Source: Akkermansia muciniphila (GTDB lineage: Bacteria; Verrucomicrobiota; Verrucomicrobiia; Verrucomicrobiales; V1-33). From it: a stretch of 64,000 bases of DNA. A program made the position numbers and the translations under genes. This document shows positions 46,709 to 56,431 of the stretch, piece by piece. The notes under the pieces were generated by a model that saw only the letters and a program-made list of their open reading frames with translations, searched no databases and had not been told where the DNA came from. The stretch spans positions 1-64,000 of the forward strand of contig CAMAUV010000013.1 of assembly GCA_945861415.1 (NCBI GenBank), written 5' to 3'. Every line of letters starts with the position of its first letter. Position 1 is the first letter of the stretch.

Positions 46709-47824
46709 ATGTTGAAGTTCTTCCTCATATCCGGTGAACGCAGCGGCGACCGCCACGGAGCGGGCGTCATGGAAGAAATCATCGCGCTGCAGCCAGAAGC
46801 AGAGTTTCATGGACTGGGCGGAACCGAGATGCACGCTCTTGCCCCGGCCATTCCGGACTGGGTGGAGGAGGCTGGCGTCGTGGGACTGGTTGAGGTGCTC
46901 AAAAAATACGGGTGGTTCAAAAAAAAGTTCGCGGAAACCTTAGCGAGGATCGACGAATTAAAGCCCGCTGCGGTTGTTCTAATCGACTACCCAGGCTTCA
47001 GCCTTCGCCTCGCAAAGGCGCTGCGGCAGCGCGGGTTTTCGGGTAAAATCATTTACTATGTCAGCCCGCAGGTCTGGGCATGGAATCGCGGACGCATCCC
47101 GAAAATGGCACGCATCCTCGATCTCATGCTGTGCATCTTCCCGTTCGAAAAGGAACTCTATGCAGGCTGCGGACTGCGCGCGATTTTTACTGGCCACCCG
47201 CTTGTGGAGTATCACCGGGCCCGAATGCTGAATATTCAGCGCCAGTCGGGGCTGATCGGTCTGTTTCCCGGCAGCCGGCGGCGGGAAATCGCGAAGCATT
47301 TCCCCGTGCTGCTTGAGGCGGCACAGCGCATGAAAATCGAGCGGCCCGCGCTCAGGTTCGCCGCTAGCGCGGCATCGGAAAAACTTGCCGGCACTATGCG
47401 AGGCATGCTCGCTGAGCACCCGGTGGCGGATCTCACCATTGAGACCGGCACCGCTGCCGCACTGATGCAGCGCGTGGCCTGCGGGGTTGTCGCCAGCGGC
47501 ACGGCCACGCTCGAGGCGGCCATTCTCGGCCTGCCCTACTGTCTAATCTATAAAGTGAGTCCCGGTACCTACCTCATCGGTAAACTGCTCATCTGCGTGC
47601 CGTTTCTCGGCATAGTCAATATTCTCGCAAAGCGGGAGCTGGTGAAAGAACTCATCCAGGGCAACTGCCGTCCGGAAAAAGTTGCTGCGGAACTCCTCCG
47701 GCTCAGTGACGACAGCATAGCCCGGTCAATGCTCAGTGAAGGACTGGCTCAGGTAGTCAGCCAATTATCCGGAGAAGGCGCCTACGCTAAAGCTGCAGAG
47801 GAGATCGTCGGGGCCGTGAACTGA
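46709..47824 (+). CDS. lpxB: Lipid-A-disaccharide synthase LpxB
   Basis: Joins lipid X and UDP-2,3-diacylglucosamine into the lipid A disaccharide. The 371-residue glycosyltransferase (GT19) begins FFLISGERSGDRHGAGVMEE, whose G-E-x-S-G-D is the family start motif, and has VVLIDYPGFSLRLAKALRQR, KIIYYVSPQVWAWNRGRIPK, CIFPFEKELYAGCGLRAIFT and LIGLFPGSRRREIAKHFPVL. VASGTATLEAAILGLPYCLI is the C-terminal nucleotide-sugar site. All typical motifs are intact. With lpxI in the same window it supports a lipid A-bearing outer membrane. Confidence 0.97.
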   Translation: MLKFFLISGERSGDRHGAGVMEEIIALQPEAEFHGLGGTEMHALAPAIPDWVEEAGVVGLVEVLKKYGWFKKKFAETLARIDELKPAAVVLIDYPGFSLRLAKALRQRGFSGKIIYYVSPQVWAWNRGRIPKMARILDLMLCIFPFEKELYAGCGLRAIFTGHPLVEYHRARMLNIQRQSGLIGLFPGSRRREIAKHFPVLLEAAQRMKIERPALRFAASAASEKLAGTMRGMLAEHPVADLTIETGTAAALMQRVACGVVASGTATLEAAILGLPYCLIYKVSPGTYLIGKLLICVPFLGIVNILAKRELVKELIQGNCRPEKVAAELLRLSDDSIARSMLSEGLAQVVSQLSGEGAYAKAAEEIVGAVN

Positions 47825-47953
47825 CGGGAATCAGTAAAGAGGCTTTCGGGTCGGTTGAACTACGAAATCTCAATCAAGCGGGATTTCTGAATGTAGTGCA
47901 ACGCAACGATAGTCGGGCTCTTTGAATGACTCGCGTGCAGCCACGTCATTGAT

Positions 47954-50900
47954 TTAGGGACTAGTGACGCGGGCGCGCAGGAAGAGGCGGATGCCGACGG
48001 GGGCTCCGGGGGCACTATAGGTGAGGGTTTCTGTGTCGTTGCCGTTGGATACGGTGCTTAGCGGGCCTCCGCCTATGGGTGTCCAGCTGGCTCTGGGGTC
48101 AGTGGAGGACTCGATGATCCAAGTGAGGTCCGTAGTGCCTGCGCGGCGCACAAAGCTGGCGCGTCCGGGCTGGCTATCGGCGGCTAGGGCGATGGACTGC
48201 TCAGCGGCACCGGAGGTGCGGGGATCGGTGCCAGCGGCGTATTCACCGAGGTTGTTGAGTCCGTCTCCGTCGGTGTCGGCGGCCATGCCCTGGTTGGGGA
48301 TGTCGCCATCGGCAAAGTAGCGGCGCTGCCAGCGGGCGAAGTTGGTGACGGCGCTGCCGCCAGGATCGTGGCTCACGCGCCAGTTCGCAGGCAGGTTTTG
48401 GTCGCCGCTGACGTGGATGAGGGAGTAGCCGTTGTCCGGGGCGGCGGGCCAGTTATCGCCGGGGCCGCTGCCATCGCCGTAGATGAAGTCGGAGATGATG
48501 GCTCTGGTTTTGTCGTTGAGCACAATATGCTCGCCGCCGTCGTCGAGTTCACCATTGAACTCGCCGAGGATGGTGAAGCTGGTGCCGTAGCGGCTGATGA
48601 AGGCGGCGGTGTTCTCCACCACCACGACGCTCGCGCCGGCAGGCAGCCAGTTTTGCAGGCCGGGCACGGCCGTGAACTCGAGGCCGTTGGAGAAGTAGAT
48701 GCCCGTGAGATCGACAGGAGCGGCTCCGGTGTTGGTGAGGCGGATGAACTCGAAGTCGTTGGAGTTGGTCCAACCGTTGAGGACTTCATCCGGCGATGGG
48801 GGCGGCGGGTGGTAGTGGACTTCTGTGATCTGGATGCTGGCCTGGCTGGCGGCTACGGCACCGGGGAAGTAGTAGAGCACGGTGGGTGCGCTCCAATTGG
48901 AGCCGTTGGGCACGCTGCCGGTACCGCCGCCGGACTGCGTGGGCGGATCGCTGGGGCGAACGGGATTCACTGTGCGGACGTAGAGCGCCGTAGGGGCGTT
49001 GATGACGATGGGCACGGTGAATTCGACAGCGGCGGGATCTAGGTCTGGCGTGAAGGGCGGCGGCGGGCCCTGGACAATGATCTTTGCGCCCATGATTAAG
49101 TCGCTGCTGGAGAGGCCGGAGTTCAGGCCGTGAATGGCGAGCACATTTTCGCCAACATGAAGGGCGGAAAGGAAGGACGTGATGATGTAGTCTGTGTACT
49201 GAACGGCGCTGGTATCAGCAAACGTGGCGGAGGCAGCGGAATTGAACGCCAAGTTCGCGATCGCCGGGGCATTGACCCGGGCGGTGGTGAGTTCCGTGCC
49301 GTTGATCCATGCGACAAATCCGTCGTCGTGGCGCATCTGGAGCACGAGGCGATTCCCAGCCGTGGCGGCGAGGGCAAGATCGCCCGCAGTGACAGTGAAG
49401 GGGAAGCGCAGGTAGCAGCTCTGATTGCCTGCGTAGTTAGTACCGTTGATGAAGCCGCTTCGCATCACGGTGTGCGTGGCAATGGGGGAAACCGGCAGCG
49501 GCACTGGAGCCGGCACAGTAGCATTGTGGAAGCTTGTCCCATTCCAGCGCACACTGATGAACGGAAGATAGTCCGTGCCGGTTCCGGCAGGAACCGTGTC
49601 GTCATACCCCACGCCGTTGAGCGTGCCGGCGGGATTGGTGAACCAGGTGGAGTCATTGAAGTCATCCTGGTTGCTGCCGTTGCCGTTGAGGTCGGCACCG
49701 CGCCATTCGGTGCCGGTATTATTGGGCGCCGTGGGACCGGCACCCGTGGCATTGCTGGTGGGAACAATGGTGCGCACCGTGCCAATGTCGCTCATCATAG
49801 TCGCGATTGTCGTAAATCCGCCGCCCGGAGCGAGGGTTACGGTGGCCCGGGGACGGGGATCTGCGTCGTTGGTGGTGTAGTAAATCTTGACTCCCGTGGT
49901 GGCTAGGCTGGGGGAAGTAAGGGTGATGGAACTGCCGGCGGGCACGGGGCCGGATGGCTGGCTGGCGGTGGCGGGCCGGGTGAACTGGTTGTCCATGAAG
50001 TTGAGCCGGCTGGCCCACCAGTGTTTGAGCCATGCGATTTCACCCGGGTAGGTGCCGTTGAAGGTGTTGTTCGTAATGGCAGTGTTGCTGCCGGCACCGC
50101 GGGGCGTCTGGCCCCACCGGGCGATGTTGCGCTTGGCTGGCGTGGTGGTGGTGTCGCCGGGATTGACCTGGGCAACGAATTCATCAATGCGGGCATGGAC
50201 GGAGGCCGTGCTCCATGGACCCTGACGCCACAGGTGGTAGCGGTCGATGAAGAGCTGCCAGAAGTTCGGGTCTTTGAACATCTCATTGAACCAAGGGTAG
50301 TGAAAGAAGTCGGTGCCGAGGTCGCCAACGTCGCCGCGCCATGTGTCCCAGCGGAAGTCCCGTCCGTCCGTGGAGCCTTCGGCACGGTCAAAGTCCCAGA
50401 TAGGCCCGGCGGTGATTTTTCCGAACCGCGGCTTGTGCCAGTAGGCGCTGAGTCGGTTGGCGTCGGCGTTCTTGGTCATGATGTTGAGCAACTGATGGTC
50501 AACGGCGGCGTGCGCGTCGAAGTATTTGGCGTAGCCATTCACCGGGTCCATGAAGAGGGAGAGGTTGTTGAGCACGGACCACGCCTCGCCGATGTGGCCG
50601 CGGAGGTAGGTGCTCTGCGCAGTGGTGATGCGCTTGAAGGGATCGAGCGAAACCTCGCGCGGGTTCACATAGCCCATCTGATTGACGGGGCCAAAGCTCT
50701 GACCGGCGAGCGGCGTGATCCCGCCCTCACCGGCGTCAAGGCGGTCCACCTTGAACATGTAGCCGCCCTGGACAGCGGGAGCGGCGTTATCGGCGATGGT
50801 CAGATTCTCTACATCCACACGGTTGTTACCGCGGGTGATTTTTTCCATGAAGCTATAGACGCCGAAGTAGTCGCCGCTGGGCGCGGCACCGGTGGCGGTG

Positions 50901-52591
50901 GTCCCCTCGACGGTGTTGGTCGCGGACTGCACGTTGTGGAAGTGCTCGATGAACTTGGTCCGCACGGCGTAGCGCCCGATGTCATTGCTCATGCGGTAAA
51001 TGAGGTCGTTGTGCATCAGCGACCGGTCGAAGTTGTACGGCGCGTGCATGATCCAATCCGACTCCCCCGGCAGGCCGAGGGGGGAGCGGTTCTGGTCAAT
51101 GCCAAACTCGTCCTGCATCTCGCAGGCCATGGAATACTTGGGATCTCCAGCGGTGGAGGATCCGCGGCGCTCGAGAGCGCAAGGGGAGGCAAGATCGGGC
51201 AGATTGGTTAGCCGGGCGAGATCGTCCGTGGCTTTTGGCTCGAAAATGAGGACATGCCCCGGCACCACCACATCACTGGACATGGGGGTGTTCCATGTGT
51301 GCGTGAGGACAATGGGCAGGGGTGAGGTGAAATTCTGCGCATTGGCGTCGATGGCGAAATACATCTCACTGATGGGTGGGCCGGGCGGGCGGCCGGCTTC
51401 AAATGCGCGGGCTCGAACACGGGTATTGATGGTCACGGGAATACGAGTCGTGTAGGCCGGGGAGGGCGTGCGGAAGACGGTATGGATGCCGGTGCCCGCA
51501 GTAGTGATGTCGAGGATGGGGGTCAGTGCTGGCGAAGCGGAGAGCCGGAAACTGGAGGTGGAACTGAAGACAACATAGTAAGTCGTGCCCGCGACTACCC
51601 CTCCTGGGAGCGTGCCCGTGGTGCTCACCTGGACGGGGTCTCCGCCGAAAAAGGTATTCGCGACGGGAGTGGTGAAAACGTCCGTGGTAGCCGCGGTGGC
51701 GGCGAACGCATCGCGCCGCAACGTATGGGTTCCACCTGCCGTGAGATCAATGGGCGGGCCGCCAGGCTCGATGGCAAGCTTGAAGGTGTTCGCAGAGAGG
51801 ACGGCGACGAAGTAATTCACTGAGGCCACCAGCGGGGCGGGGCCGCTCACGCGCACCATGTCGTTCTGGCTCAGGCCGTGCGCCGTCATGGTGCAGACAT
51901 CCGTGGCGGCATCGGCGGTATAACTGCCGGTGATTCCCGCGACGCCGATGGGCAGCGAGCGGTTTGTGGTGAAGCGGACAACCGCCGTGGGCGATGTCAC
52001 GCTGAGGGCGACGTTTTGCGTGGTGCCGTTGTTGAAAGCCTTACTAGGGGGCGTGAAGACCACCGACTCCGCGGGTGCACCGGCAGAATTGTTCAGCGCG
52101 CCGGGCGTGGGCGTAGTGAAGAAGGCGCTGCCAGCCCCTGCCGTAGCTGCCAGCAGGCCGTATGAAACATCGCCGCTCTGCACGGGATACGGCGCCCAGC
52201 CGGATACGACGGGCGTGCCACCAGGGGCGTTGAGCTGAAGGTCTTCCCCAGCACTGCTGAGGGAGAAATTGGTGTGCAACGGGGCGCCGGCCACAGTCCG
52301 GTTTTTGCTGCTGGCAAAGACGACAAGGTAGCCGCCGGGCGCAATGGTGACGCCGACGGGAAACGTCCATCGGGTGGGCAGCAGAGCATCATCGGTAAGA
52401 TGGTAGCCGCTGAGATCGGCGTCCACGAGGTCGGGATTGTGGATCTCGATCCAGTCCTGCCGGATTATGTCCTCGTCGAAGATGCCGATATTATTGTTCG
52501 TAAGAAACTCCGTGATGATGGGAGCAGCAGTGAGAGCCGGGGCGGTAAGGATGACTGCGGCGGTGACGGCATAAGGAAGGCGTGGTCTCAT
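47954..52591 (-). CDS. Large secreted LTD/CotH kinase-like surface protein
   Basis: A 1545-residue exported protein with signal peptide (RLPYAVTAAVILTAPALTAA) and several domains. It has a lamin-tail domain (IITEFLTNNNIGIFDEDIIR, then WIEIHNPDLVDADLSGYHLT), chitobiase-C/Ig-like repeats, and a CotH kinase-like domain from about residue 445 (PGHVLIFEPK, DWIMHAPYNFDRSLMHNDLI and YGVYSFMEKITRGNNRVDVE-like segment; metal motif WDFDRAEGSTDG near 732). Further Ig-like repeats follow (GVKIYYTTNDADPRPR, near 900), a second LTD from about 1255, a D-x-D-G-D-G turn near 1439 (DTDGDGLNNLGEYAAGTDPR) and a C-terminal beta-sandwich. CotH kinases phosphorylate surface proteins in spore formers; here the partner is unknown. 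Two dead genes nearby share its C-terminal type. Confidence 0.88.
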   Translation of the reverse strand: MRPRLPYAVTAAVILTAPALTAAPIITEFLTNNNIGIFDEDIIRQDWIEIHNPDLVDADLSGYHLTDDALLPTRWTFPVGVTIAPGGYLVVFASSKNRTVAGAPLHTNFSLSSAGEDLQLNAPGGTPVVSGWAPYPVQSGDVSYGLLAATAGAGSAFFTTPTPGALNNSAGAPAESVVFTPPSKAFNNGTTQNVALSVTSPTAVVRFTTNRSLPIGVAGITGSYTADAATDVCTMTAHGLSQNDMVRVSGPAPLVASVNYFVAVLSANTFKLAIEPGGPPIDLTAGGTHTLRRDAFAATAATTDVFTTPVANTFFGGDPVQVSTTGTLPGGVVAGTTYYVVFSSTSSFRLSASPALTPILDITTAGTGIHTVFRTPSPAYTTRIPVTINTRVRARAFEAGRPPGPPISEMYFAIDANAQNFTSPLPIVLTHTWNTPMSSDVVVPGHVLIFEPKATDDLARLTNLPDLASPCALERRGSSTAGDPKYSMACEMQDEFGIDQNRSPLGLPGESDWIMHAPYNFDRSLMHNDLIYRMSNDIGRYAVRTKFIEHFHNVQSATNTVEGTTATGAAPSGDYFGVYSFMEKITRGNNRVDVENLTIADNAAPAVQGGYMFKVDRLDAGEGGITPLAGQSFGPVNQMGYVNPREVSLDPFKRITTAQSTYLRGHIGEAWSVLNNLSLFMDPVNGYAKYFDAHAAVDHQLLNIMTKNADANRLSAYWHKPRFGKITAGPIWDFDRAEGSTDGRDFRWDTWRGDVGDLGTDFFHYPWFNEMFKDPNFWQLFIDRYHLWRQGPWSTASVHARIDEFVAQVNPGDTTTTPAKRNIARWGQTPRGAGSNTAITNNTFNGTYPGEIAWLKHWWASRLNFMDNQFTRPATASQPSGPVPAGSSITLTSPSLATTGVKIYYTTNDADPRPRATVTLAPGGGFTTIATMMSDIGTVRTIVPTSNATGAGPTAPNNTGTEWRGADLNGNGSNQDDFNDSTWFTNPAGTLNGVGYDDTVPAGTGTDYLPFISVRWNGTSFHNATVPAPVPLPVSPIATHTVMRSGFINGTNYAGNQSCYLRFPFTVTAGDLALAATAGNRLVLQMRHDDGFVAWINGTELTTARVNAPAIANLAFNSAASATFADTSAVQYTDYIITSFLSALHVGENVLAIHGLNSGLSSSDLIMGAKIIVQGPPPPFTPDLDPAAVEFTVPIVINAPTALYVRTVNPVRPSDPPTQSGGGTGSVPNGSNWSAPTVLYYFPGAVAASQASIQITEVHYHPPPPSPDEVLNGWTNSNDFEFIRLTNTGAAPVDLTGIYFSNGLEFTAVPGLQNWLPAGASVVVVENTAAFISRYGTSFTILGEFNGELDDGGEHIVLNDKTRAIISDFIYGDGSGPGDNWPAAPDNGYSLIHVSGDQNLPANWRVSHDPGGSAVTNFARWQRRYFADGDIPNQGMAADTDGDGLNNLGEYAAGTDPRTSGAAEQSIALAADSQPGRASFVRRAGTTDLTWIIESSTDPRASWTPIGGGPLSTVSNGNDTETLTYSAPGAPVGIRLFLRARVTSP

Positions 52592-52790
52592 TTCTTCCAA
52601 ATACCTGAGCCCAGCGCCACACGTCAACTTTCATCTCCAGAAAGAGTCGAACCATTTGAAACCCTTGCGGCTTCGCGCGGTCGAAGGAACAACTTTCTCT
52701 TGCGGTTGAACCGGGAACTCCGTAGATTTTCCCCCCATGTTTCTGCCCGGAAATGCATCTCCCGCCCTCCGAATTAGACAATTTTCAACT

Positions 52791-53738
52791 ATGCGAGTCC
52801 TTACCCGCGTCCTTTTTAGCAGTCTCCTTTTTACCTCTGTGCCCGCCATGGCACAGTCTAAGGCAAAATCAGGGGAAAGGAAGGCGTCCGCAATTTCCAG
52901 CGCCGCGACACCATCGGCTGCGAAAACCACTGCCTCTAAACCGGCTCTAGTGGTAATCGCAGCCCAAAATGGCGCCACCGGAGCAGTCGGCCTCCTTGCT
53001 CCCCTGCCCCGCGTTTATGCCCCGGTAAAACCCCGTGACGCCGCCCCCAAATACCCGTGGCGCCAAAACATCACCTCCACCATTTTCTGGATTGGTGAGC
53101 CGCCCAGCCAAAACAATCCCACTCCCAACCACGCCAGTTCATGGGAGATGGAATGGCAGCTTAAATACGGCGGCTACGATGACCCCAATAAGAACAATCG
53201 CACGTGGGACTTCCGCCCTAAGGCGTTCATTCCCGGCCTCAATCCTTTTTATATCGCCCTCCCGTTCAACGACATCACCAATCCGAAAGTCGCCAAACGC
53301 ATCCCGTGGTACACGACCCGCAAGCAGGCTGGAGCTAGAAGTGTTTGTCGCGGCGTCTGGATCGCCATCCGCAGTGGCACCAAAACCTGCTTCGCCCAGT
53401 GGGAGGACTGCGGCCCCTTCACCACGAACGACGCCGCCTACGTCTTCGAGGGAAAACCACCCATCACAAAGAATAATAATAGTGCAGGCATTGATATCAG
53501 CCCCGCCATACGCGACTTTCTAGGCATTTCCAGCGGGGCCAAAGTGGACTGGCGCTTTTGCTCTGACTCAGAAGTGCCCGACGGCCCATGGAAACGTTAC
53601 GGTCAAAACAACACTCTCCTGCCAGACAGCGTCCGAAATAACGACGAAGTCCGCAAACGCTACGAGGAACTCGTTCGCCAGCGCGAGGAATGGCTCAAAA
53701 GCCGGGGCCAGAAACCTTTAGTCGGCGTTCCCCAGTAG
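52791..53738 (+). CDS. Secreted protein with double-psi-barrel-like domain
   Basis: A 315-residue exported protein: signal peptide MRVLTRVLFSSLLFTSVPAM with A-Q-S after it, then an Ala/Ser/Lys-rich linker to about residue 70. The folded part starts near NITSTIFWIGEPPSQNNPTP, then YIALPFNDITNPKVAKRIPW and CFAQWEDCGPFTTNDAAYVF. GIDISPAIRDFLGISSGAKV with DWRFCSDSEVPDGPW resembles the RlpA/expansin-type double-psi barrel: the D-x-S-x-A-x-x-x-L motif, followed by V-D-W-R. The D-C-G-P segment sits where the catalytic Asp of that fold is found. It may bind or cut peptidoglycan or polysaccharide, but this is an inference. ATG 52791 starts the signal. Confidence 0.6.
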   Translation: MRVLTRVLFSSLLFTSVPAMAQSKAKSGERKASAISSAATPSAAKTTASKPALVVIAAQNGATGAVGLLAPLPRVYAPVKPRDAAPKYPWRQNITSTIFWIGEPPSQNNPTPNHASSWEMEWQLKYGGYDDPNKNNRTWDFRPKAFIPGLNPFYIALPFNDITNPKVAKRIPWYTTRKQAGARSVCRGVWIAIRSGTKTCFAQWEDCGPFTTNDAAYVFEGKPPITKNNNSAGIDISPAIRDFLGISSGAKVDWRFCSDSEVPDGPWKRYGQNNTLLPDSVRNNDEVRKRYEELVRQREEWLKSRGQKPLVGVPQ

Positions 53739-53857
53739 CCGGCAAATGTGGCTGTGAGCTTCCTGCGAAGGATATAGCCCGTGGAAACTAGAGTGATACC
53801 CTTAAATGGGCGCGGCCAATTCGACCGGGGGGCACAGGGCCGTGAATGCAATTGGCC

Positions 53858-55492
53858 TCAGCATGCCCGGCCTTCCTCCCGCACCCGGATTTTCCGGCTG
53901 AGGAGAAGCAGTCCTACGGGGGCCACCAAAACGAGACCGCCGATTACCGTCCACATGCCGCTGGGGTTGGAGGGGCCATCCTTCGGGTAAAACGCGGTGA
54001 AAATGAAACCGAACAGAGCGCCGTTAAGCAGCTTGCCGATGAGCAGCGGGACATAGGACAGAGAGGCGTAGGAGGCTTCTTGGCCTCTTGGGGCGATAGC
54101 GGAGGCATACTCATAGACACGCGGAGAATAAAATGCCTCGCCGATGGAAAAGACGACCTGCCAGAGCACGATCATGACATACCACGGATGAACAGCTCCC
54201 TTCAGTTCCATGTAGCCGTTTCCAATCCACTTCCCGAGCGTGCCGTCGGCCATTCCCTGAAAGACAGACACGGGCAGGCACATGAAGAGGAACGAGCCCG
54301 CAGTAATGAAACCGCCGAGAATCACCATACTCCATGCGGAAGCCTTGCGAGTAAGCATCCCGATCACCGGCGCGAGCACAAGAATGAGGATGCCGTTGAT
54401 GGCATTAAATCGTCCAACTTTCACATCCGGACCCAGTTCCTGCATGGTGAACTTGGGCAGCACGTAGTCCATAACATTGAATACCACTTTAAGGCAGCCG
54501 ATAAAGGCAAGAAACGCGAGGAGTCGCCCAAAACCTGGCTGATGAACGAGTTTCCCAAACACGCCGAACGCTAATTTGCCCGACGCCCGGATAGTCTGCA
54601 GCAGGGTGACCTCGCCCGCCCCGACCTCAGGAGCAGGTTCGTCCCGCTTCAGAAGGAAAATAAACGGCAACAATAGAGCCTCAACCAGCAGGCTGGTGAA
54701 CAGCAAGGTCTGAAACGGTGACAGGTTGCCGATAGCAAGCGAACCGCCCGGCAGCGCCTGCTGCTTCACACTGTCGAAGATGAACCATGAAACCATGAAG
54801 CCGAAGTTCATGATCGCATAGAAGAGGGAGAAAGCCACGGTGCGCTGGGAGGAGGTGGTCACCTTACGCAGCGCCGCCACGAGCACCGGCGTGCAAAGTG
54901 CCTCGCCAGCAGCCAGAGGAAAAAGGCCCAGCGTTAGCGCGATCCACGGATTAGCGCTGGAAATCATCACAATGCGCGTGAGCAGGCAAAGTCCCACTCC
55001 AATGAAGAGGGTGCGGCGGATGCCGATGGCATCAGTGATAGACCCCACCAGAAGAGTAATGACGGACATCGTGATAGCCCATGTGGTGATCATAGCGGAA
55101 GTCTGCTGATCTGAAAATCCGAGGTCCGCTGCCATCCATAGCACCAGCGTACTGTTCAAGATTTTGTAGGCGGTAACGCTGAAGAGCTTGAGGGCGAACG
55201 TGAACCACAACTCCTTCGGTGCCGTGCCCAGTTTTAAAATGGCAAAGGCGCCGACCCCTAGGATGGACACACCGATGACCGAACCCGGCACTATACCAAA
55301 GCCCAGCTTTTTCGCTGACAAGAACCCGACGAGCGCACTTATCACTGCAAGAAAGAAAAACCTCAGCGCGAGGCCGGAACCGGTGAGCGGTGGCCCCTGA
55401 TCCGGGCCGTCCTGAGTCTCCAGAGGCTCGGTAAGCGGTGCCGACGGCGTCGGATACGCACTGGAAGAGGCTTTCTCGGGTTCGGAAGACAT
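53858..55492 (-). CDS. MFS transporter, POT/PTR-like
   Basis: A 544-residue membrane transporter of the major facilitator superfamily. After a non-conserved acidic N-terminus (about 45 residues), 12 or more helices follow: FFFLAVISALVGFLSAKKLG, WAITMSVITLLVGSITDAIG, LFIGVGLCLLTRIVMISSAN, FSLFYAIMNFGFMVSWFIFD. The pattern of helix 2-3 loop (D-A-I-G-I-R-R-T-L) is MFS-like, and the paired helices near YEYASAIAPRGQEASYASLS recall the proton-peptide (POT) family, as in the motif near the end of the C-terminal half. The substrate is unknown; peptide or drug are both plausible. It is convergent with the preceding secreted-protein gene. Confidence 0.85.
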   Translation of the reverse strand: MSSEPEKASSSAYPTPSAPLTEPLETQDGPDQGPPLTGSGLALRFFFLAVISALVGFLSAKKLGFGIVPGSVIGVSILGVGAFAILKLGTAPKELWFTFALKLFSVTAYKILNSTLVLWMAADLGFSDQQTSAMITTWAITMSVITLLVGSITDAIGIRRTLFIGVGLCLLTRIVMISSANPWIALTLGLFPLAAGEALCTPVLVAALRKVTTSSQRTVAFSLFYAIMNFGFMVSWFIFDSVKQQALPGGSLAIGNLSPFQTLLFTSLLVEALLLPFIFLLKRDEPAPEVGAGEVTLLQTIRASGKLAFGVFGKLVHQPGFGRLLAFLAFIGCLKVVFNVMDYVLPKFTMQELGPDVKVGRFNAINGILILVLAPVIGMLTRKASAWSMVILGGFITAGSFLFMCLPVSVFQGMADGTLGKWIGNGYMELKGAVHPWYVMIVLWQVVFSIGEAFYSPRVYEYASAIAPRGQEASYASLSYVPLLIGKLLNGALFGFIFTAFYPKDGPSNPSGMWTVIGGLVLVAPVGLLLLSRKIRVREEGRAC

Positions 55493-55603
55493 ACTGCGGC
55501 GGTTATGAGGCCACGTTGCCGGGGGCGCAACGGCTCAGCGGTTTTGGCTGGTGGTGAATTTTCCTGTCAGAAAGCGAGGGTTTCCGTCAATACACTGTCT
55601 GAC

Positions 55604-56209
55604 ATGACGCCAACACCCCATTTGCGCGATACCTTCCTCACTCACCTCACCGGTTGCGAGAGCACGCTGCGCGCCTTCATTGCCTCGGCACTGGGGCGGG
55701 CGGAGGAACGGGCGGATTTCTTTCAGGAGGTGGTGGTGCTGCTCTGGCGCACTTATGACCGTTACGATCCCGCACGACCTTTCCTGCCGTGGGCGATGGG
55801 TGTGGCCGCCTAGCGGTTGAAGGAAGAATACCGCCGCGTGAAGCGTCGCCCGGGGCTACTGGAGCCGGAGCATCTGGACCGGCTGTCGAATGCGCTCGGG
55901 GGCATATCCGGCAAGGATGGGCGCGAGGCAGTCTTCTTCTTCACCGGCAAGCTGGTGGACCCACTGGAAAAGAACCCGCCGCAGACCGAAGCAGAGGCCG
56001 CGGCTGCCCTACCGACTGAAGACCTGCCCTACGGCATTCCCGTTTCCTGTAAACCGGGCTTGGTTTTCAGCCCCCACCCACGGAATAAACGTTTCCTGAA
56101 CGCGGTCGATACCGATCAGTGGCGTGGAGGCCTCGTGGATGTGACGGATTTGCCGCCAAACATGCGCGTAATGTGCCCCTACTCCAGAAAGCACTTTCTT
56201 GTTCCATAG
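55604..56209 (+). pseudogene. Dead ECF sigma factor gene fused to a second gene remnant
   Basis: ATG 55604 opens TFLTHLTGCESTLRAFIASA, then EERADFFQEVVVLLWRTYDR and PFLPWAMGVAA, sigma-70 region 2. TAG 55811-55813 stops it, but the frame goes on (RLKEEYRRVKRRPGLLEPEH). Further on it reads DLPYGIPVSCKPGLVFSPHP and then DVTDLPPNMRVMCPYSRKHF ending L-V-P, which is the C-terminus of a different, common verrucomicrobial family ending in C-P-Y-T-x-K-x-F-x-V-P. So two broken genes are joined in one frame after a deletion. Region 4 of the sigma factor is missing. Confidence 0.7.
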
Positions 56210-56431
56210 AACGAAGTGTCAGTAAGCTCGGAAGAAGATTTTGCCAAGCTGGCGGCAGCATAGAAGGAGGGCAGCAGCGGCGACACCAAGCATCGTGCCC
56301 AGCGTCTGAGCGAGAACGGGCGTAATGCCCGCCAAAGCAAAGAGGGGCAGCGTGGTGAGCAGAGAGCGTTACCTAAACGAATTTATCCACGCCGGTAATC
56401 TCGCCTCCAGCCCCACGCATTCATAGAAGTC
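56210..56431. other. Short gap with a possible minus-strand membrane fragment
   Basis: On the minus strand the codons from about 56355 to 56222 read LLTTLPLFALAGITPVLAQT, then LGTMLGVAAAALLLCCRQLG, ending at a stop. This looks like two hydrophobic helices of a lost membrane protein. It is bounded by a stop at its 5' end, has no start codon, and cannot be assigned. Confidence 0.3.

Noticed and set aside
50021-51211. A 396-codon frame antisense to the CotH-type giant gene
   Set aside because: The opposite strand has clear signal, LTD and CotH features. This frame shows only Val/Glu/His-rich shadow sequence.
56386-56394. DnaA box (TTATCCAC)
   Set aside because: A single copy with no cluster, AT-rich region or dnaA/dnaN neighbour; not an origin.
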